A DNA stretch of 27,539 bases from a virus. Both the position numbers and the translations under genes were made by a program. Below, in pieces: positions 7,614-14,906 of the stretch. Within the stretch, counting starts at the first letter, position 1. Each line of letters opens with the position of its first letter. Where the stretch lies: positions 1 to 27,539 of IMG/VR virus record IMGVR_UViG_3300036801_000200; one strand, 5' to 3'. The notes beneath the pieces were generated by a model. That model was not told where the DNA came from. It saw nothing but the letters and a program-made list of their open reading frames with translations, and did no database searches.

Positions 7614-8329
7614 GCCTCAAGCTTCCGATAGCGATGGTCGCGATCGACAACGTGGCCCACGAGCTGACGCGGATGGCGATCGAGGACTCGCTGAGGCAGA
7701 TCGAGCCCGAGCAGATCATCATCCTAACCGACGCGCCAAACATGGTCAGGGTTTCTGGCGCGGAATATCATTTCTTCGACGGCGGATACCCGGCGGCGAT
7801 GGCTGCATTGTGGCACCAGGTGCCGCCTCTGTTGATGGCGCCGCACATGATCTGGCTGCAGTGGGATAGCTGGGTCCTCGACGCCGGGCAATGGGCCGAC
7901 GAGTTCCTGCAATACGACTACATCGGCGCGCCGTGGCCGTGCGGCGAAGGATCGGTGTGGCATCAGCTCGGCTATCGCCCGGGCAGCAATGTCGGCAACG
8001 GTGGCTTTTCGCTGCGCTCCAAGGCTCTCGCGGAACGGCTCGCGACAGAAGCATATCCGCTAAAATTCCCGGAAGACGATGCGATCTGTCGCCTTTATAG
8101 AGGGCGACTGGAGATGGACGGGTTTGCTTGGGCGCCTGAGCATGTAGCGCAGCGGTTCTCCGTGGAATGCGCGCTGGTCACTGGGCCCACATTCGGGTAT
8201 CACAACTGCGCGCACTGGCCGCGGATATTGCCGCGCGAGGCTCTTGCAGAGCGGCTTCGGGCGGCTTCGCCATATGCGCTTAAAAATCCGGCTCTCCGTA
8301 GTGTCATGGATTGGATGGCCCAGAAATGA
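7610..8329 (+). CDS. DUF5672-like putative glycosyltransferase
   Basis: 239 residues; the start ATG overlaps the previous stop. The sequence carries the blocks I associate with DUF5672 proteins, thought to be GT-A-type glycosyltransferases: WLQWDSWVLDAGQWADEFL (82-100), YDYIGAPWP (102-110), NVGNGGFSLRSKAL (127-140), FPEDDAIC (153-160) and FAWAPEHVAQRFSVE (172-186). GNGGFSLRS and PEDD are the most diagnostic. Such genes are common in polysaccharide clusters; in phage they are rare cargo. With the GT9 enzyme, epimerase and methyltransferase it forms a plausible glycan-building set. Substrate unknown; catalytic function is inferred from the family, not shown by the sequence. Confidence 0.83.
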   Translation: MSLKLPIAMVAIDNVAHELTRMAIEDSLRQIEPEQIIILTDAPNMVRVSGAEYHFFDGGYPAAMAALWHQVPPLLMAPHMIWLQWDSWVLDAGQWADEFLQYDYIGAPWPCGEGSVWHQLGYRPGSNVGNGGFSLRSKALAERLATEAYPLKFPEDDAICRLYRGRLEMDGFAWAPEHVAQRFSVECALVTGPTFGYHNCAHWPRILPREALAERLRAASPYALKNPALRSVMDWMAQK

Positions 8330-9000
8330 GTGGTTTCCCGAGGCCGGATGGGGCGTCCGCGATCTACTCTCCGACATATTGGGCAGGTGTTTTCGACAGA
8401 CCGTCGATGGACGATGCCAAGGGCATCATCCTGACGCCTGACAGCGTGCGGTCGACCAAGCAGCGCTGGGAGACCGAGACCCCGTACCTCATGGGCCTGA
8501 TCCGCGAGCATATGCCGCGGCTGACCCGTGGGGCTCGCTGTCTCGATTACGGATGCGGGATAGGCCGCTTGGCGAAGCCGATGACGCAAGACGGCTGGCA
8601 TGTTATGGGCGTCGATATCAGCCCAGCGATGATAGGCTTTTCGCTGCAATACGTCGCTTCGGACAACTTCCTGCCGTGTCTCCCCGGCATCTTCGATCAG
8701 CTGCTCGGATTTGGGATCCAGGTCGAGGCGGCGGTGTCGGTATGGGCTCTGCAACACGTCGCAAAGCCTAGAGAGGATATCGCGCGTATCAAGGCTGCGC
8801 TCGTTCCTGGCGGCAAGTTGTTCGTCATGAACGCGTCGCGGCGGTTTGTGCCGACGACTGTCGGATGGGTCGACGATGGGTTCGACATTTGGGGCGAACT
8901 CTGCACGCAGCTCTCGTCCATCGATTTCCAGCAAGCCGATCTGGCTTTTGTCTCAGGGACGCCGACGGCGTACTGGGGCTTCTTCGAGAAGACCGCCTAA
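8326..9000 (+). CDS. Class I SAM-dependent methyltransferase
   Basis: 224 residues, starting at an ATG that overlaps the DUF5672-like stop (ATGA). Motif I is clear: RCLDYGCGIGRLAKPM at residues 71-86, the glycine-rich S-adenosylmethionine loop. An acidic residue after strand 2 (GVDISPAM, Asp97) would bind the ribose. Later motifs include AAVSVWALQHVAKP and VPGGKLFVMNA. The N-terminal 45 residues (SPTYWAGVFDRPSMDD) lie outside the Rossmann fold and resemble class I enzymes that act on small molecules or sugars. In this setting O- or N-methylation of a sugar or glycan is the best guess, but a protein or small-molecule substrate is not excluded. Confidence 0.88.
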   Translation: MSGFPRPDGASAIYSPTYWAGVFDRPSMDDAKGIILTPDSVRSTKQRWETETPYLMGLIREHMPRLTRGARCLDYGCGIGRLAKPMTQDGWHVMGVDISPAMIGFSLQYVASDNFLPCLPGIFDQLLGFGIQVEAAVSVWALQHVAKPREDIARIKAALVPGGKLFVMNASRRFVPTTVGWVDDGFDIWGELCTQLSSIDFQQADLAFVSGTPTAYWGFFEKTA

Positions 9001-9020
9001 AAGGGAGCAACGAAACACAG

Positions 9021-9395
9021 ATGGCCACGCTACAGTCCCAGGCCGTGCAAATGGCCAACGGTTTGATCAGCGTCGGGCAGGCCTTAGCCGCCGCCAAGGT
9101 GCAGATCGACCAGCTGTCTGCTCAATACACGCAGTTGACCTTGGGAACGACGTTGGCCGCGCTTGCTACCGCCGCGGTGAATTCCGACGGTTCTCTCGGA
9201 ACGCAGGATGGTAGCCCGACTAGCGGGCATGTGATTGACATTCGAGCCATTACTGGACTCTCGCGCGCGATCTCCGCCAGCGACCTCGGATCGTTGCTGT
9301 CGGGGTTGCAGGCAGTCTCAACGCTGCTGTCGGGCTCTTCTGTGAGCCAGCAAGGTCAAATGCCGCAGATATTGGCGAAGATCGTGGGCGGCTGA
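9021..9395 (+). CDS. Hypothetical small helical protein, 124 aa
   Basis: The start ATG is preceded by AGGGAG (9003-9008), though with a long spacer. The N-terminal 45 residues look helical and perhaps coiled-coil (QSQAVQMANGLISVGQALAA, KVQIDQLSAQY); the rest is Ser/Gly/Leu/Ala-rich (SDLGSLLSGLQAVSTLLSGS). There is no signal peptide. I recognise no family. It sits between the sugar-modification enzymes and the run of fibre-like proteins, in the same operon, 20 bases after the methyltransferase stop. A structural or assembly role is possible, but nothing in the sequence proves it. Confidence 0.62.
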   Translation: MATLQSQAVQMANGLISVGQALAAAKVQIDQLSAQYTQLTLGTTLAALATAAVNSDGSLGTQDGSPTSGHVIDIRAITGLSRAISASDLGSLLSGLQAVSTLLSGSSVSQQGQMPQILAKIVGG

Positions 9396-9396
9396 T

Positions 9397-9852
9397 TTGG
9401 GCTTCGCCGCCGCCGCATCTTTCCCGCAAGCACAGTCCCTCCTCGGCCTCCCGGCAGGCTGGGCGCGCGGCCTGGGATATGTGGGCGGCGATGCATATCT
9501 CGATTATTGGTGTACCATCTCGTTGGCGACCGGCGCGCTTATCGACCCGGCCGGCTCGCTGGTGCTCTATCTGGCGATCGCGCAGGATCCGCAGCACTTC
9601 ACGGACGGGATAGATCCGAATTCTCCGCTCGATCAGTCCGCGATGATCGGCGTCGCCACACAAACGAACTTCGTGCAGCGCCTCGGCGGCGTCGGTCTGC
9701 TGCCGAATACGCGCTATAGCTTCAACGATTTTTCGATCAAAGCCGCCCTCGGCGGCACGCCGACATATTGGGCCCCGCTGGTGCTCAACCTCTCCGGAGG
9801 CCCGCTGAGCATCTCGATATCGCCTTACGCAACCTACACACTGCAAACCTGA
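9397..9852 (+). CDS. Hypothetical putative virion protein, 151 aa
   Basis: The best start is TTG one base after the preceding TGA; no clear ribosome binding site is seen, so reinitiation is likely. The protein alternates aromatic and small residues and appears beta-rich (YLDYWCTISLATGALIDP, GSLVLYLAIAQDP, NTRYSFNDFSI, ISISPYATYTL). No transmembrane segment or catalytic motif is evident. The family is unknown to me. Its composition and neighbourhood (glycine-rich adhesin-like and Gp80-like genes) make a receptor-binding or fibre-accessory role plausible, as inference only. Confidence 0.6.
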   Translation: MGFAAAASFPQAQSLLGLPAGWARGLGYVGGDAYLDYWCTISLATGALIDPAGSLVLYLAIAQDPQHFTDGIDPNSPLDQSAMIGVATQTNFVQRLGGVGLLPNTRYSFNDFSIKAALGGTPTYWAPLVLNLSGGPLSISISPYATYTLQT

Positions 9853-9856
9853 CCCC

Positions 9857-10267
9857 ATGGCTGTTGGGCTCATTTACGGCAAGGGCTACGGGCGCCTGCG
9901 CGCAGTCGTGACAGGTGGAGATCCGGTGCCGCTGATGGGGCAGGGTGAAGCTGTCCTGACGATCGATGATGCGCAATATGCCGTGGCAGCTGGGCTCGCC
10001 GGCCTTCAGCAGCTGGTCAACGCGGCAACCAGAGCTGCCCCGTCTGGCGATCGCGCGGCGATGGTTGATGTCGCCGGGAGCGTCGTCTCGGTGCACCAGA
10101 TCGATCCTGGATGCGGCGATATGGCTTTCTCGGGTCAATCGCTGGTTCCCAATGTCATGGCCGAACCCGGGTGGGTATTCGCGGCAGGCAATCTGTTGAG
10201 ATTTGCCACGGGCGCGCGCCGGCGCGCATTCCGCGGCCGACTAAGGGGCAGGATGCCAGCGTCGTAA
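9857..10267 (+). CDS. Hypothetical protein, 136 aa
   Basis: Starts at ATG 4 bases after the previous stop and ends directly against the ATG of the glycine-rich gene (TAAATG). The central part contains LTIDDAQYAVAAGLAGLQQL, a helix-like stretch, and SVVSVHQIDPGCGDMAF. The C-terminus is strongly basic (ATGARRRAFRGRLRGRMP), which could contact nucleic acid or an acidic partner. No family recognised. It is part of the tightly packed fibre-like block; a chaperone or structural accessory role is speculative. Confidence 0.6.
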   Translation: MAVGLIYGKGYGRLRAVVTGGDPVPLMGQGEAVLTIDDAQYAVAAGLAGLQQLVNAATRAAPSGDRAAMVDVAGSVVSVHQIDPGCGDMAFSGQSLVPNVMAEPGWVFAAGNLLRFATGARRRAFRGRLRGRMPAS

Positions 10268-11245
10268 ATGACGACGATTTATTTGACCTCTGGGACGTCT
10301 TGGACAGTTCCGAACGATTGGTCGAGCATCAACACCATCGAGTGTATTAGTGGTGGCGGTGGCGGAGAAGGCCCTGGTCATCACACAAATTGTGCTGGCG
10401 GCGGCGGCGGCGGCGGCTATTCGAAGATAAGCAATCTGGCGCTTTCAGGTGGCGCCTCTATCACAATAGCGATAGGAGCAGCCGGATCCGGTAGCCAAAA
10501 CGCCGCGGGGGGCAACGGAGGCGACACCTGGTTTAATGGCGCCTCTTTGGGCGCGGCATCTGTTGGGGCGCAAGGTGGTCGCGGCGGCGGTGGCGTAACG
10601 CAAGGCACCGGCGGATTAGGCGGCTCTACCGGGTCCGGCGTAGGTACGACCAAATTCGCTGGAGGCAGCGGCGGGACAGGTGCGAGTGAGGCAACGTTCG
10701 GCGTTGGCGCCGCTGGCGGTGGTGGAGCTGCCGGTCCAAGTGGTGCCGGCCGGGCTGGTGGTAGCAATGTGAACTATGGCGGCTCCGGCGGCGGCGGCAA
10801 TGGCGGAGGGTCTGCAACCGATGGTGCCGTAGCCTCAGGCGTGGACAGCAACGGAGGCGATGGCGGCAAAGGAAACGACAATACAGCTGGCGGCGCAGGC
10901 GGCACGGTAGTTACTGCTGGCGGGTCTGGCTCTCACGGCTCGGGCGGCGGCGGCGGCGTCGGCGATGGCAGCGGTGGCGAGGCCGGTGGGGATGGCGGCA
11001 ACGGAGTTGAGTGGGATTCGAGCCATGGTTCCGGTGGTGGCGGTGGTGGCGGGGGCGGCGACAACAGTTTCGCATATGTGAACCCCGGCGGCCAAGGTGG
11101 CGCAGGCGGATTATACGGCGGCGGCGGGGCTGGGGCTGGATTTAGCGCGGCGCCGGGCGGCTTCGGCGGCGCCGGCGCTCAAGGGCTGATCATCATTACG
11201 TACACGCCGATCCATGGCAATTGGATTATCTTGAAGGGACCGTAA
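10268..11245 (+). CDS. Glycine-rich adhesin-like protein
   Basis: 325 residues, roughly half glycine. The N-terminus (LTSGTSWTVPNDWSSINTIE) and the C-terminus (GAQGLIIITYTP) match the start and end pattern of the glycine-rich domain found in phage tail and fibre proteins. Between them are many GGGGGG, GGSGG and GGAGG runs, which in known glycine-rich phage adhesins such as gp38 of T-even-like phages form polyglycine-II sandwiches. The DNA is GGC/GGT-rich as a consequence; these short simple repeats are coding, not a CRISPR or satellite. The likely role is host-receptor contact or a fibre tip. It directly follows the previous gene, and the next gene starts one base after its stop. Confidence 0.8.
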   Translation: MTTIYLTSGTSWTVPNDWSSINTIECISGGGGGEGPGHHTNCAGGGGGGGYSKISNLALSGGASITIAIGAAGSGSQNAAGGNGGDTWFNGASLGAASVGAQGGRGGGGVTQGTGGLGGSTGSGVGTTKFAGGSGGTGASEATFGVGAAGGGGAAGPSGAGRAGGSNVNYGGSGGGGNGGGSATDGAVASGVDSNGGDGGKGNDNTAGGAGGTVVTAGGSGSHGSGGGGGVGDGSGGEAGGDGGNGVEWDSSHGSGGGGGGGGGDNSFAYVNPGGQGGAGGLYGGGGAGAGFSAAPGGFGGAGAQGLIIITYTPIHGNWIILKGP

Positions 11246-11246
11246 G

Positions 11247-11921
11247 ATGCCCGATGGCGATGCGATCTTTTCAGGCGCTGGGGGGCTCGATGGCGCCGCG
11301 GTCGTAAGCCTGGCTGCGATATCAGGGTTTGCCGCCGGCGGTGGGTTTGTGCCTGCGTTCGTGCTCAATGAGCAGGCTGGAGCGAGCTTCGCTATATCGG
11401 GCGGGTTTGCCGCTGTCGCGTCGCGTGGCGATACCGCAGCGTTCGTCGGGGCTGGCGCCTTTACGATCGACACGCGGTTCGACTACGCGAGCAACCCAGC
11501 GGGCATCGCCGCGCAAGGCGGCCTCATTGCGAACAGCGACGTCGGGCGCATCTCGCGCACGCAGATCCCGTTCGACTCAGGCGCGGTTGATCTGCAGTTG
11601 CTCGCCGGCGACGATTGCGAGCTCGATGTCAGCTTGTTCGATATGGGCGGCGGGGCGCTCAATCTCACAGGCGCCTCGGCGCAGTGGTTTCTCGCCGACG
11701 CCTACGACCGGTCGAGGATCTTAATCACAAAAACGTCGGCTTACGGAGGCGGCATTACGATCGCAAGCCCGACAATGGGAACGATGGTCATAGCCATAGC
11801 GCCAGCCGATACCGCTGCACTCGGCGGACAGCCCTACTATCACGAGCTGAAGATAATCCTCGGATGGCGGAACACGACGCTTTCCGGATCCGCAACGATC
11901 GAGAAAACGACGGCGCATTAA
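11247..11921 (+). CDS. Fibre-like protein with 20-residue F-x-G-x-G repeats
   Basis: 224 residues. The N-terminal 75 residues contain four imperfect repeats centred on Phe8, Phe28, Phe48 and Phe66 (IFSGAGGLDG, GFAAGGGFVP, SFAISGGFAA, AFVGAGAFTI), spaced 18-20 residues. The C-terminal part looks like the beta-sandwich domain of phage baseplate/fibre proteins: CELDVSLFDMGGGALNLTGA, then TMVIAIAPADT and YYHELKIILGW in the order usual for that domain. The same repeat style recurs at the start of the tail-tip gene at 25891, suggesting a common module. Probable minor tail or fibre component; partner unknown. Confidence 0.68.
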   Translation: MPDGDAIFSGAGGLDGAAVVSLAAISGFAAGGGFVPAFVLNEQAGASFAISGGFAAVASRGDTAAFVGAGAFTIDTRFDYASNPAGIAAQGGLIANSDVGRISRTQIPFDSGAVDLQLLAGDDCELDVSLFDMGGGALNLTGASAQWFLADAYDRSRILITKTSAYGGGITIASPTMGTMVIAIAPADTAALGGQPYYHELKIILGWRNTTLSGSATIEKTTAH

Positions 11922-12359
11922 ATGGCTGGCTTCAGTGACTCGGTCGAAACTTCCATCATGGCAATGATCTTCACGGCGACCGCGTGGGCGAATTACGCCG
12001 ACAATGCAGCCTCATCGCCGCAGACGCAACTCGCGTGGGGGTTGCACACTGGCGACCCGACCGACGTCGGCAATATGCTCACAAACGAGATCGGCTACAC
12101 GTCGTATGCTCGCGCCTCGACGAACCGCGCGACCGGGGCCGGCGGCATGGTGGTGTCCGGGAATTCCGCGTCGCCGGTCTCGGACATCAATTTCCCGCTG
12201 GGCACCGGCGGCACAGGAACGGCGAGCTTTTTCTCGGTGGGGAAAACCGGCGGCGGCTCGGCGCCGATATTGATGGCTGGCGTCTTGTCGCCTTCGCTGC
12301 TCTGTGGCAACGGCGTGCAACCGGTCTTGACGAACTCGACGGTCCTAACGATTGACTGA
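11922..12359 (+). CDS. Gp80-like putative tail/fibre protein, copy 2
   Basis: 145 residues, with the ATG directly after the previous TAA. It shares the plan of the gene at 6832: an N-terminal helical stretch (SIMAMIFTATAWANY), QLAWGLHTGDPT, a GYTSYARASTN segment, a central VSDINFPLG strand, SFFSVGKTGG, ILMAGVLSP and a final NSTVLTID strand. The Gp80-like family is commonly annotated as tail fibre, though its function is not well established. It closes the fibre-like block, immediately before the neck genes. The next gene begins within its last codons. Confidence 0.7.
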   Translation: MAGFSDSVETSIMAMIFTATAWANYADNAASSPQTQLAWGLHTGDPTDVGNMLTNEIGYTSYARASTNRATGAGGMVVSGNSASPVSDINFPLGTGGTGTASFFSVGKTGGGSAPILMAGVLSPSLLCGNGVQPVLTNSTVLTID

Positions 12360-12780
12360 TCATTCGGCCGATGTGCGTCGCTGCCTAGAGGAAATAGATA
12401 TTGAAGGCATCCAGCGGCTCTGGTCGGTGATTGCGCCGGGCGCGCCGCAGCCGGCGAGCGACTCCGCTGCGCTGCTGACAATCCACATGGCGCGCGTGAG
12501 ATGCCAGGCCATTAACGCAAGGCAGCGCGACTATTCGCGAGCCTGGCTCGGCGAACGTGAGCGGCAGCAAAAGGTTTATGCGGTCGGAATAGCCGTGCTC
12601 GCGGCAAATCCAGCGCGTCGCGACGAGGCCTCCGATGTCCGCGCCGCGATGGCAGAAAGCGTCTCGGATAGTATCCGGGCTGGGATCGACATCGAGACTG
12701 AGGGCGATGAGATCCGTAGGCGCATGTTAGCGGCCCGGGCGAAGGCGCGCCGGCACGATCGCGCGGCCAGCCCAAGATGA
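12352..12780 (+). CDS. Hypothetical helical protein, 142 aa
   Basis: The reading starts with a TTG overlapping the previous gene by 8 bases; a GTG a few codons further in is an alternative start. The protein is almost entirely helical and charged (RCLEEIDIEGIQRLWSVI, INARQRDYSRAWLGERERQQ, AESVSDSIRAGIDIETEGDE), ending in a basic tail (RRRMLAARAKARRHDRA). I do not recognise the family. Its stop overlaps the head-closure start (ATGA), placing it at the head of the neck module, where it may be an assembly factor. Start uncertain. Confidence 0.62.
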   Translation: MTDHSADVRRCLEEIDIEGIQRLWSVIAPGAPQPASDSAALLTIHMARVRCQAINARQRDYSRAWLGERERQQKVYAVGIAVLAANPARRDEASDVRAAMAESVSDSIRAGIDIETEGDEIRRRMLAARAKARRHDRAASPR

Positions 12781-13103
12781 GTCCGGAGTCGGCAATAGCG
12801 ACGCTGGACCGGCAGATAGCAGCGCACGGCGAAGCCACAACCTTGGTTTTCGTGGATACCGGCGCATCTGTCGAAAAGCCGCGCCGCGCGTTCGTGCGGG
12901 GCTACAGCCCGCAGGAACTGGTCGGTGGTATTCTGCAGGGCGACAGTTTGGTCATTATCTCGCCGACCGGCGAGGAATTGCCCCGTCTGCCGCGCCGTAA
13001 CGACAGGGTCATAATCGACGGCGCGACCCGCCATGTCGAGAACGTGATCCCGGTCCGGCTTAACGACGAGCTCGTCCGCCTGAGTCTGCAGACCAGAGGG
13101 TGA
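12777..13103 (+). CDS. Putative head closure (stopper) protein
   Basis: 108 residues, the usual size of head-completion/stopper proteins of the SPP1 gp16/lambda FII type. The protein is mainly beta: ATTLVFVDTGASV, AFVRGYSPQELVGGILQGDS, LVIISPTGEELPRLPRRNDR, VIIDGATRHVENVIPVR. The last block, with a G-D-x-V-x-I-x-G-like turn and strand, is typical of stopper-like folds. The assignment leans heavily on gene order: it precedes a tail-completion-sized gene and a tail-terminator-sized gene. The start overlaps the preceding stop (ATGA). Confidence 0.66.
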   Translation: MSPESAIATLDRQIAAHGEATTLVFVDTGASVEKPRRAFVRGYSPQELVGGILQGDSLVIISPTGEELPRLPRRNDRVIIDGATRHVENVIPVRLNDELVRLSLQTRG

Positions 13104-13104
13104 G

Positions 13105-13728
13105 ATGGCACGGCCGCAGGTATTCGAGCGAGAACTCCGCGTGGCGTCGGCTGACTTGGGCCAGGATGCTATCGCGACGTTGCTCGCCAAGACGGCGCGA
13201 GAGGCGCTTGCGGCCGCTCAGGGGGCTGGAGAGTTCCCGAGCGGGTATACCCGTTTCGTCAATGGCCGCGAGGGTGCGCAAGAGCAAACCGTCGTGCCGC
13301 CAGGCCCGATAGTCTATGTCGCGAGCTGGTGGCCCGAGATCATCTCCTACGGCCTCGCCTTCGCTGAACAGCGATCGCCGGTGAGGTCTGGGCGATACAA
13401 AGCTTCGTGGTTCGTAATGGTCAACGGATCGCAGTTCATTGGCGACCTCGATGCGGTTCCTCTGGACGCCGAGGTGATCATCACCAACGATCAGCCTTAT
13501 TCGCGCAAGATCGAGATTGGCGCCGAACGGGTGGCCGTGCCGCCGGGCATCGTCGAGGATACCGTCTCGGCTCTGCGGCGGCGCTTCGGCAACATCATCG
13601 CGGCACGCAGGCGGTTCATAAACCTGGAAGGCGCTTATCATCTGAGAGGTTCGAGCGGACGGGCCCGACGGCGCCAGGGCCACGCGGTGACCTATCCGGC
13701 CGCCGTCGTGACGATGAGCTCCGGATGA
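13105..13728 (+). CDS. Putative neck/tail completion protein
   Basis: 207 residues, preceded by AGAGGG four bases before the ATG. It contains a charged N-terminal helix, a central region with ISYGLAFAEQRSPVRSGRYK (the P-x-x-S-G-x-Y/L-R/K element is typical of HK97 gp10-like/minor tail Z-like completion proteins), a strand EVIITNDQPYSRKIEIG (N-x-x-x-Y-x-x-x-x-E is common in this family) and a basic C-terminus. Such proteins complete the tail and mediate head-tail joining. Order between stopper and terminator genes supports this call. A four-base overlap joins it to the next gene. Confidence 0.72.
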   Translation: MARPQVFERELRVASADLGQDAIATLLAKTAREALAAAQGAGEFPSGYTRFVNGREGAQEQTVVPPGPIVYVASWWPEIISYGLAFAEQRSPVRSGRYKASWFVMVNGSQFIGDLDAVPLDAEVIITNDQPYSRKIEIGAERVAVPPGIVEDTVSALRRRFGNIIAARRRFINLEGAYHLRGSSGRARRRQGHAVTYPAAVVTMSSG

Positions 13729-14144
13729 GTCTCGACACTGTTTTCGCTGCGATACAGGCGAGGATAGAGGCGGCGTGGCCGACGATTGAGCCGACGGTGC
13801 CACTGGCTTATCCGAACGCGGTATCGCGTCCCGAGGCGTCGGAATTCTTACTAGTCGACGTGACTTGGGTAGGCGGCATTCCGACAACTATCGGGGCCCC
13901 AGGCGCAAACCGTGTACGCCGCGACGGCTATATCTGGCTGCACGCGTTCATCACTGCGGGCACCGGGAACCAGGTGCGGGCATTTCAGATCGCTTCCCGC
14001 GCGGCGACGATCTTCGAGGAGCAGAATTTCGCCGATGTCGTCTGCATCGCGATGGAGCCAGGTGGCGGACAGTCCGGAACAGAAGACGGTCGCTGGTATG
14101 GTCAGTCTGTAGCGATCCCATTCTGGTTCGATGAAGACGCCTGA
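13725..14144 (+). CDS. Putative tail terminator protein (DUF4128/gpU-like)
   Basis: 139 residues. The ring protein that ends tail-tube growth. Evidence: N-terminal helix DTVFAAIQARIEAAWP, then VPLAYPNAVSRPEASEFLLV (the Y-x-N-x-x-x-x-P element of gpU/DUF4128-like proteins), a strand YIWLHAFITAGTG, the helix VRAFQIASRAATIFEEQNF, and a terminal strand YGQSVAIPFWFDE. Size and position between the completion gene and tail genes match. The start is the ATG overlapping the upstream stop; an in-frame reading from 13407 would lie largely inside the previous gene and is rejected. The stop shares a base with the next ATG. Confidence 0.74.
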   Translation: MSLDTVFAAIQARIEAAWPTIEPTVPLAYPNAVSRPEASEFLLVDVTWVGGIPTTIGAPGANRVRRDGYIWLHAFITAGTGNQVRAFQIASRAATIFEEQNFADVVCIAMEPGGGQSGTEDGRWYGQSVAIPFWFDEDA

Positions 14145-14587
14145 TGGCGAATGTTTGGGACGGCACGAATTTACTCGTCGACCAGGCTGGCAATCAGATC
14201 ACCGATGGCGTTGCGCCGAACGCCGCCTTTGGTGTGGCGAACGCGGCTTCGGCTGTCGCCGGCGTTGCCCGAGCGCTGGCGCGAGCGAGGGGAACCGCGG
14301 CTGCCACTAGCACTGGCTTCAGTGGCTTCGCCATCGTGCTCGGGCGCGGAGCGGGAAACGATGTCGCGATCAGCCTCGGCACGATCAAGGTAGATCAGGC
14401 TAGGCACATCTCATTCGGGTCGGATGCGCCTCGGTTCAGGTCGACGATCGGCGCGGACATTTTGTTAGCCCAGCCGGCCGCGGTTGAGGCTCCTCGGCAT
14501 AGGGCGACATTGACAGAGACTAACCTTCATGCCGCGGCCGTGATTGGCGAGGTCGCGCTCCATACCGCAGTCAGCAGCGAGAGATAG
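14144..14587 (+). CDS. Hypothetical protein, 147 aa, in tail module
   Basis: The ATG shares its A with the preceding TGA. The protein is Ala/Gly-rich with alternating beta-like segments (WDGTNLLVDQAGNQITDGVA, GFSGFAIVLGRGAGNDVAIS, TLTETNLHAAAVIGEVAL). No membrane segment, signal peptide or catalytic motif is seen. I do not recognise it. Its location between the tail terminator and tail tube genes suggests a minor tail protein or decoration; nothing more specific can be supported. Confidence 0.65.
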   Translation: MANVWDGTNLLVDQAGNQITDGVAPNAAFGVANAASAVAGVARALARARGTAAATSTGFSGFAIVLGRGAGNDVAISLGTIKVDQARHISFGSDAPRFRSTIGADILLAQPAAVEAPRHRATLTETNLHAAAVIGEVALHTAVSSER

Positions 14588-14896
14588 ATGGCCGCGTATG
14601 AAGTGGACACACTGGTTCGGCTGACTGTGACATTCACCGCCGTACAAGGCGGAGCCGCAGTCGATCCGAGCGACGTCAAGCTTTACATCAAGCCGCCGAG
14701 CGGCGCAGTTCAGACGCTCTCCTTTAGCTCAAGCCAGATTACGCGGCAGTCGCTGGGGAATTTCTCTTACGACCTGCTGGTAAACGCAGTGGGCAACTTC
14801 AAATACAAGTGGCAGGGCACCGGGGCGGTGCAATGCACGACACCAGATGGGACGGTAAGCGGCAATGCTACGGATTTCCAGGCGCAACTCACGTAA
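14588..14896 (+). CDS. Small Ig-like/beta-sandwich virion protein
   Basis: 102 residues, beginning directly after the previous stop with GAGAGAT just upstream. The strand pattern LVRLTVTFTAVQGGAAVDPS, DVKLYIKPPSG, QSLGNFSYDLLVNAVGNFKY and KWQGTGAVQCTTPDG is one I recognise from many siphophage genomes: a single immunoglobulin-like beta-sandwich in which D-P-x-x-V, P-x-G, G-x-x-x-Y-x-L and Y-x-W-x-G-T-G recur. Such proteins are thought to decorate the virion. Here it lies between tail terminator and tail tube genes. Role inferred; the domain type is more secure than the function. Confidence 0.72.
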   Translation: MAAYEVDTLVRLTVTFTAVQGGAAVDPSDVKLYIKPPSGAVQTLSFSSSQITRQSLGNFSYDLLVNAVGNFKYKWQGTGAVQCTTPDGTVSGNATDFQAQLT

Positions 14897-14906
14897 GGTT
14901 AGGCCA

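Noticed and set aside
8200-8934. 244-codon minus-strand ORF opposite the methyltransferase
   Set aside because: It overlaps two strongly supported + genes with recognisable domains; its product has no motif and is a shadow.
10417-10767. Pro-rich minus-strand ORF in the glycine-rich gene
   Set aside because: Poly-glycine codons read backwards give proline and alanine; no independent start signal or protein-like composition.
10340-11170. Short GGC-rich DNA repeats resembling a satellite or CRISPR-like array
   Set aside because: The repeats are irregular in spacing, have no unique spacers of constant length and are explained by the glycine-rich protein.
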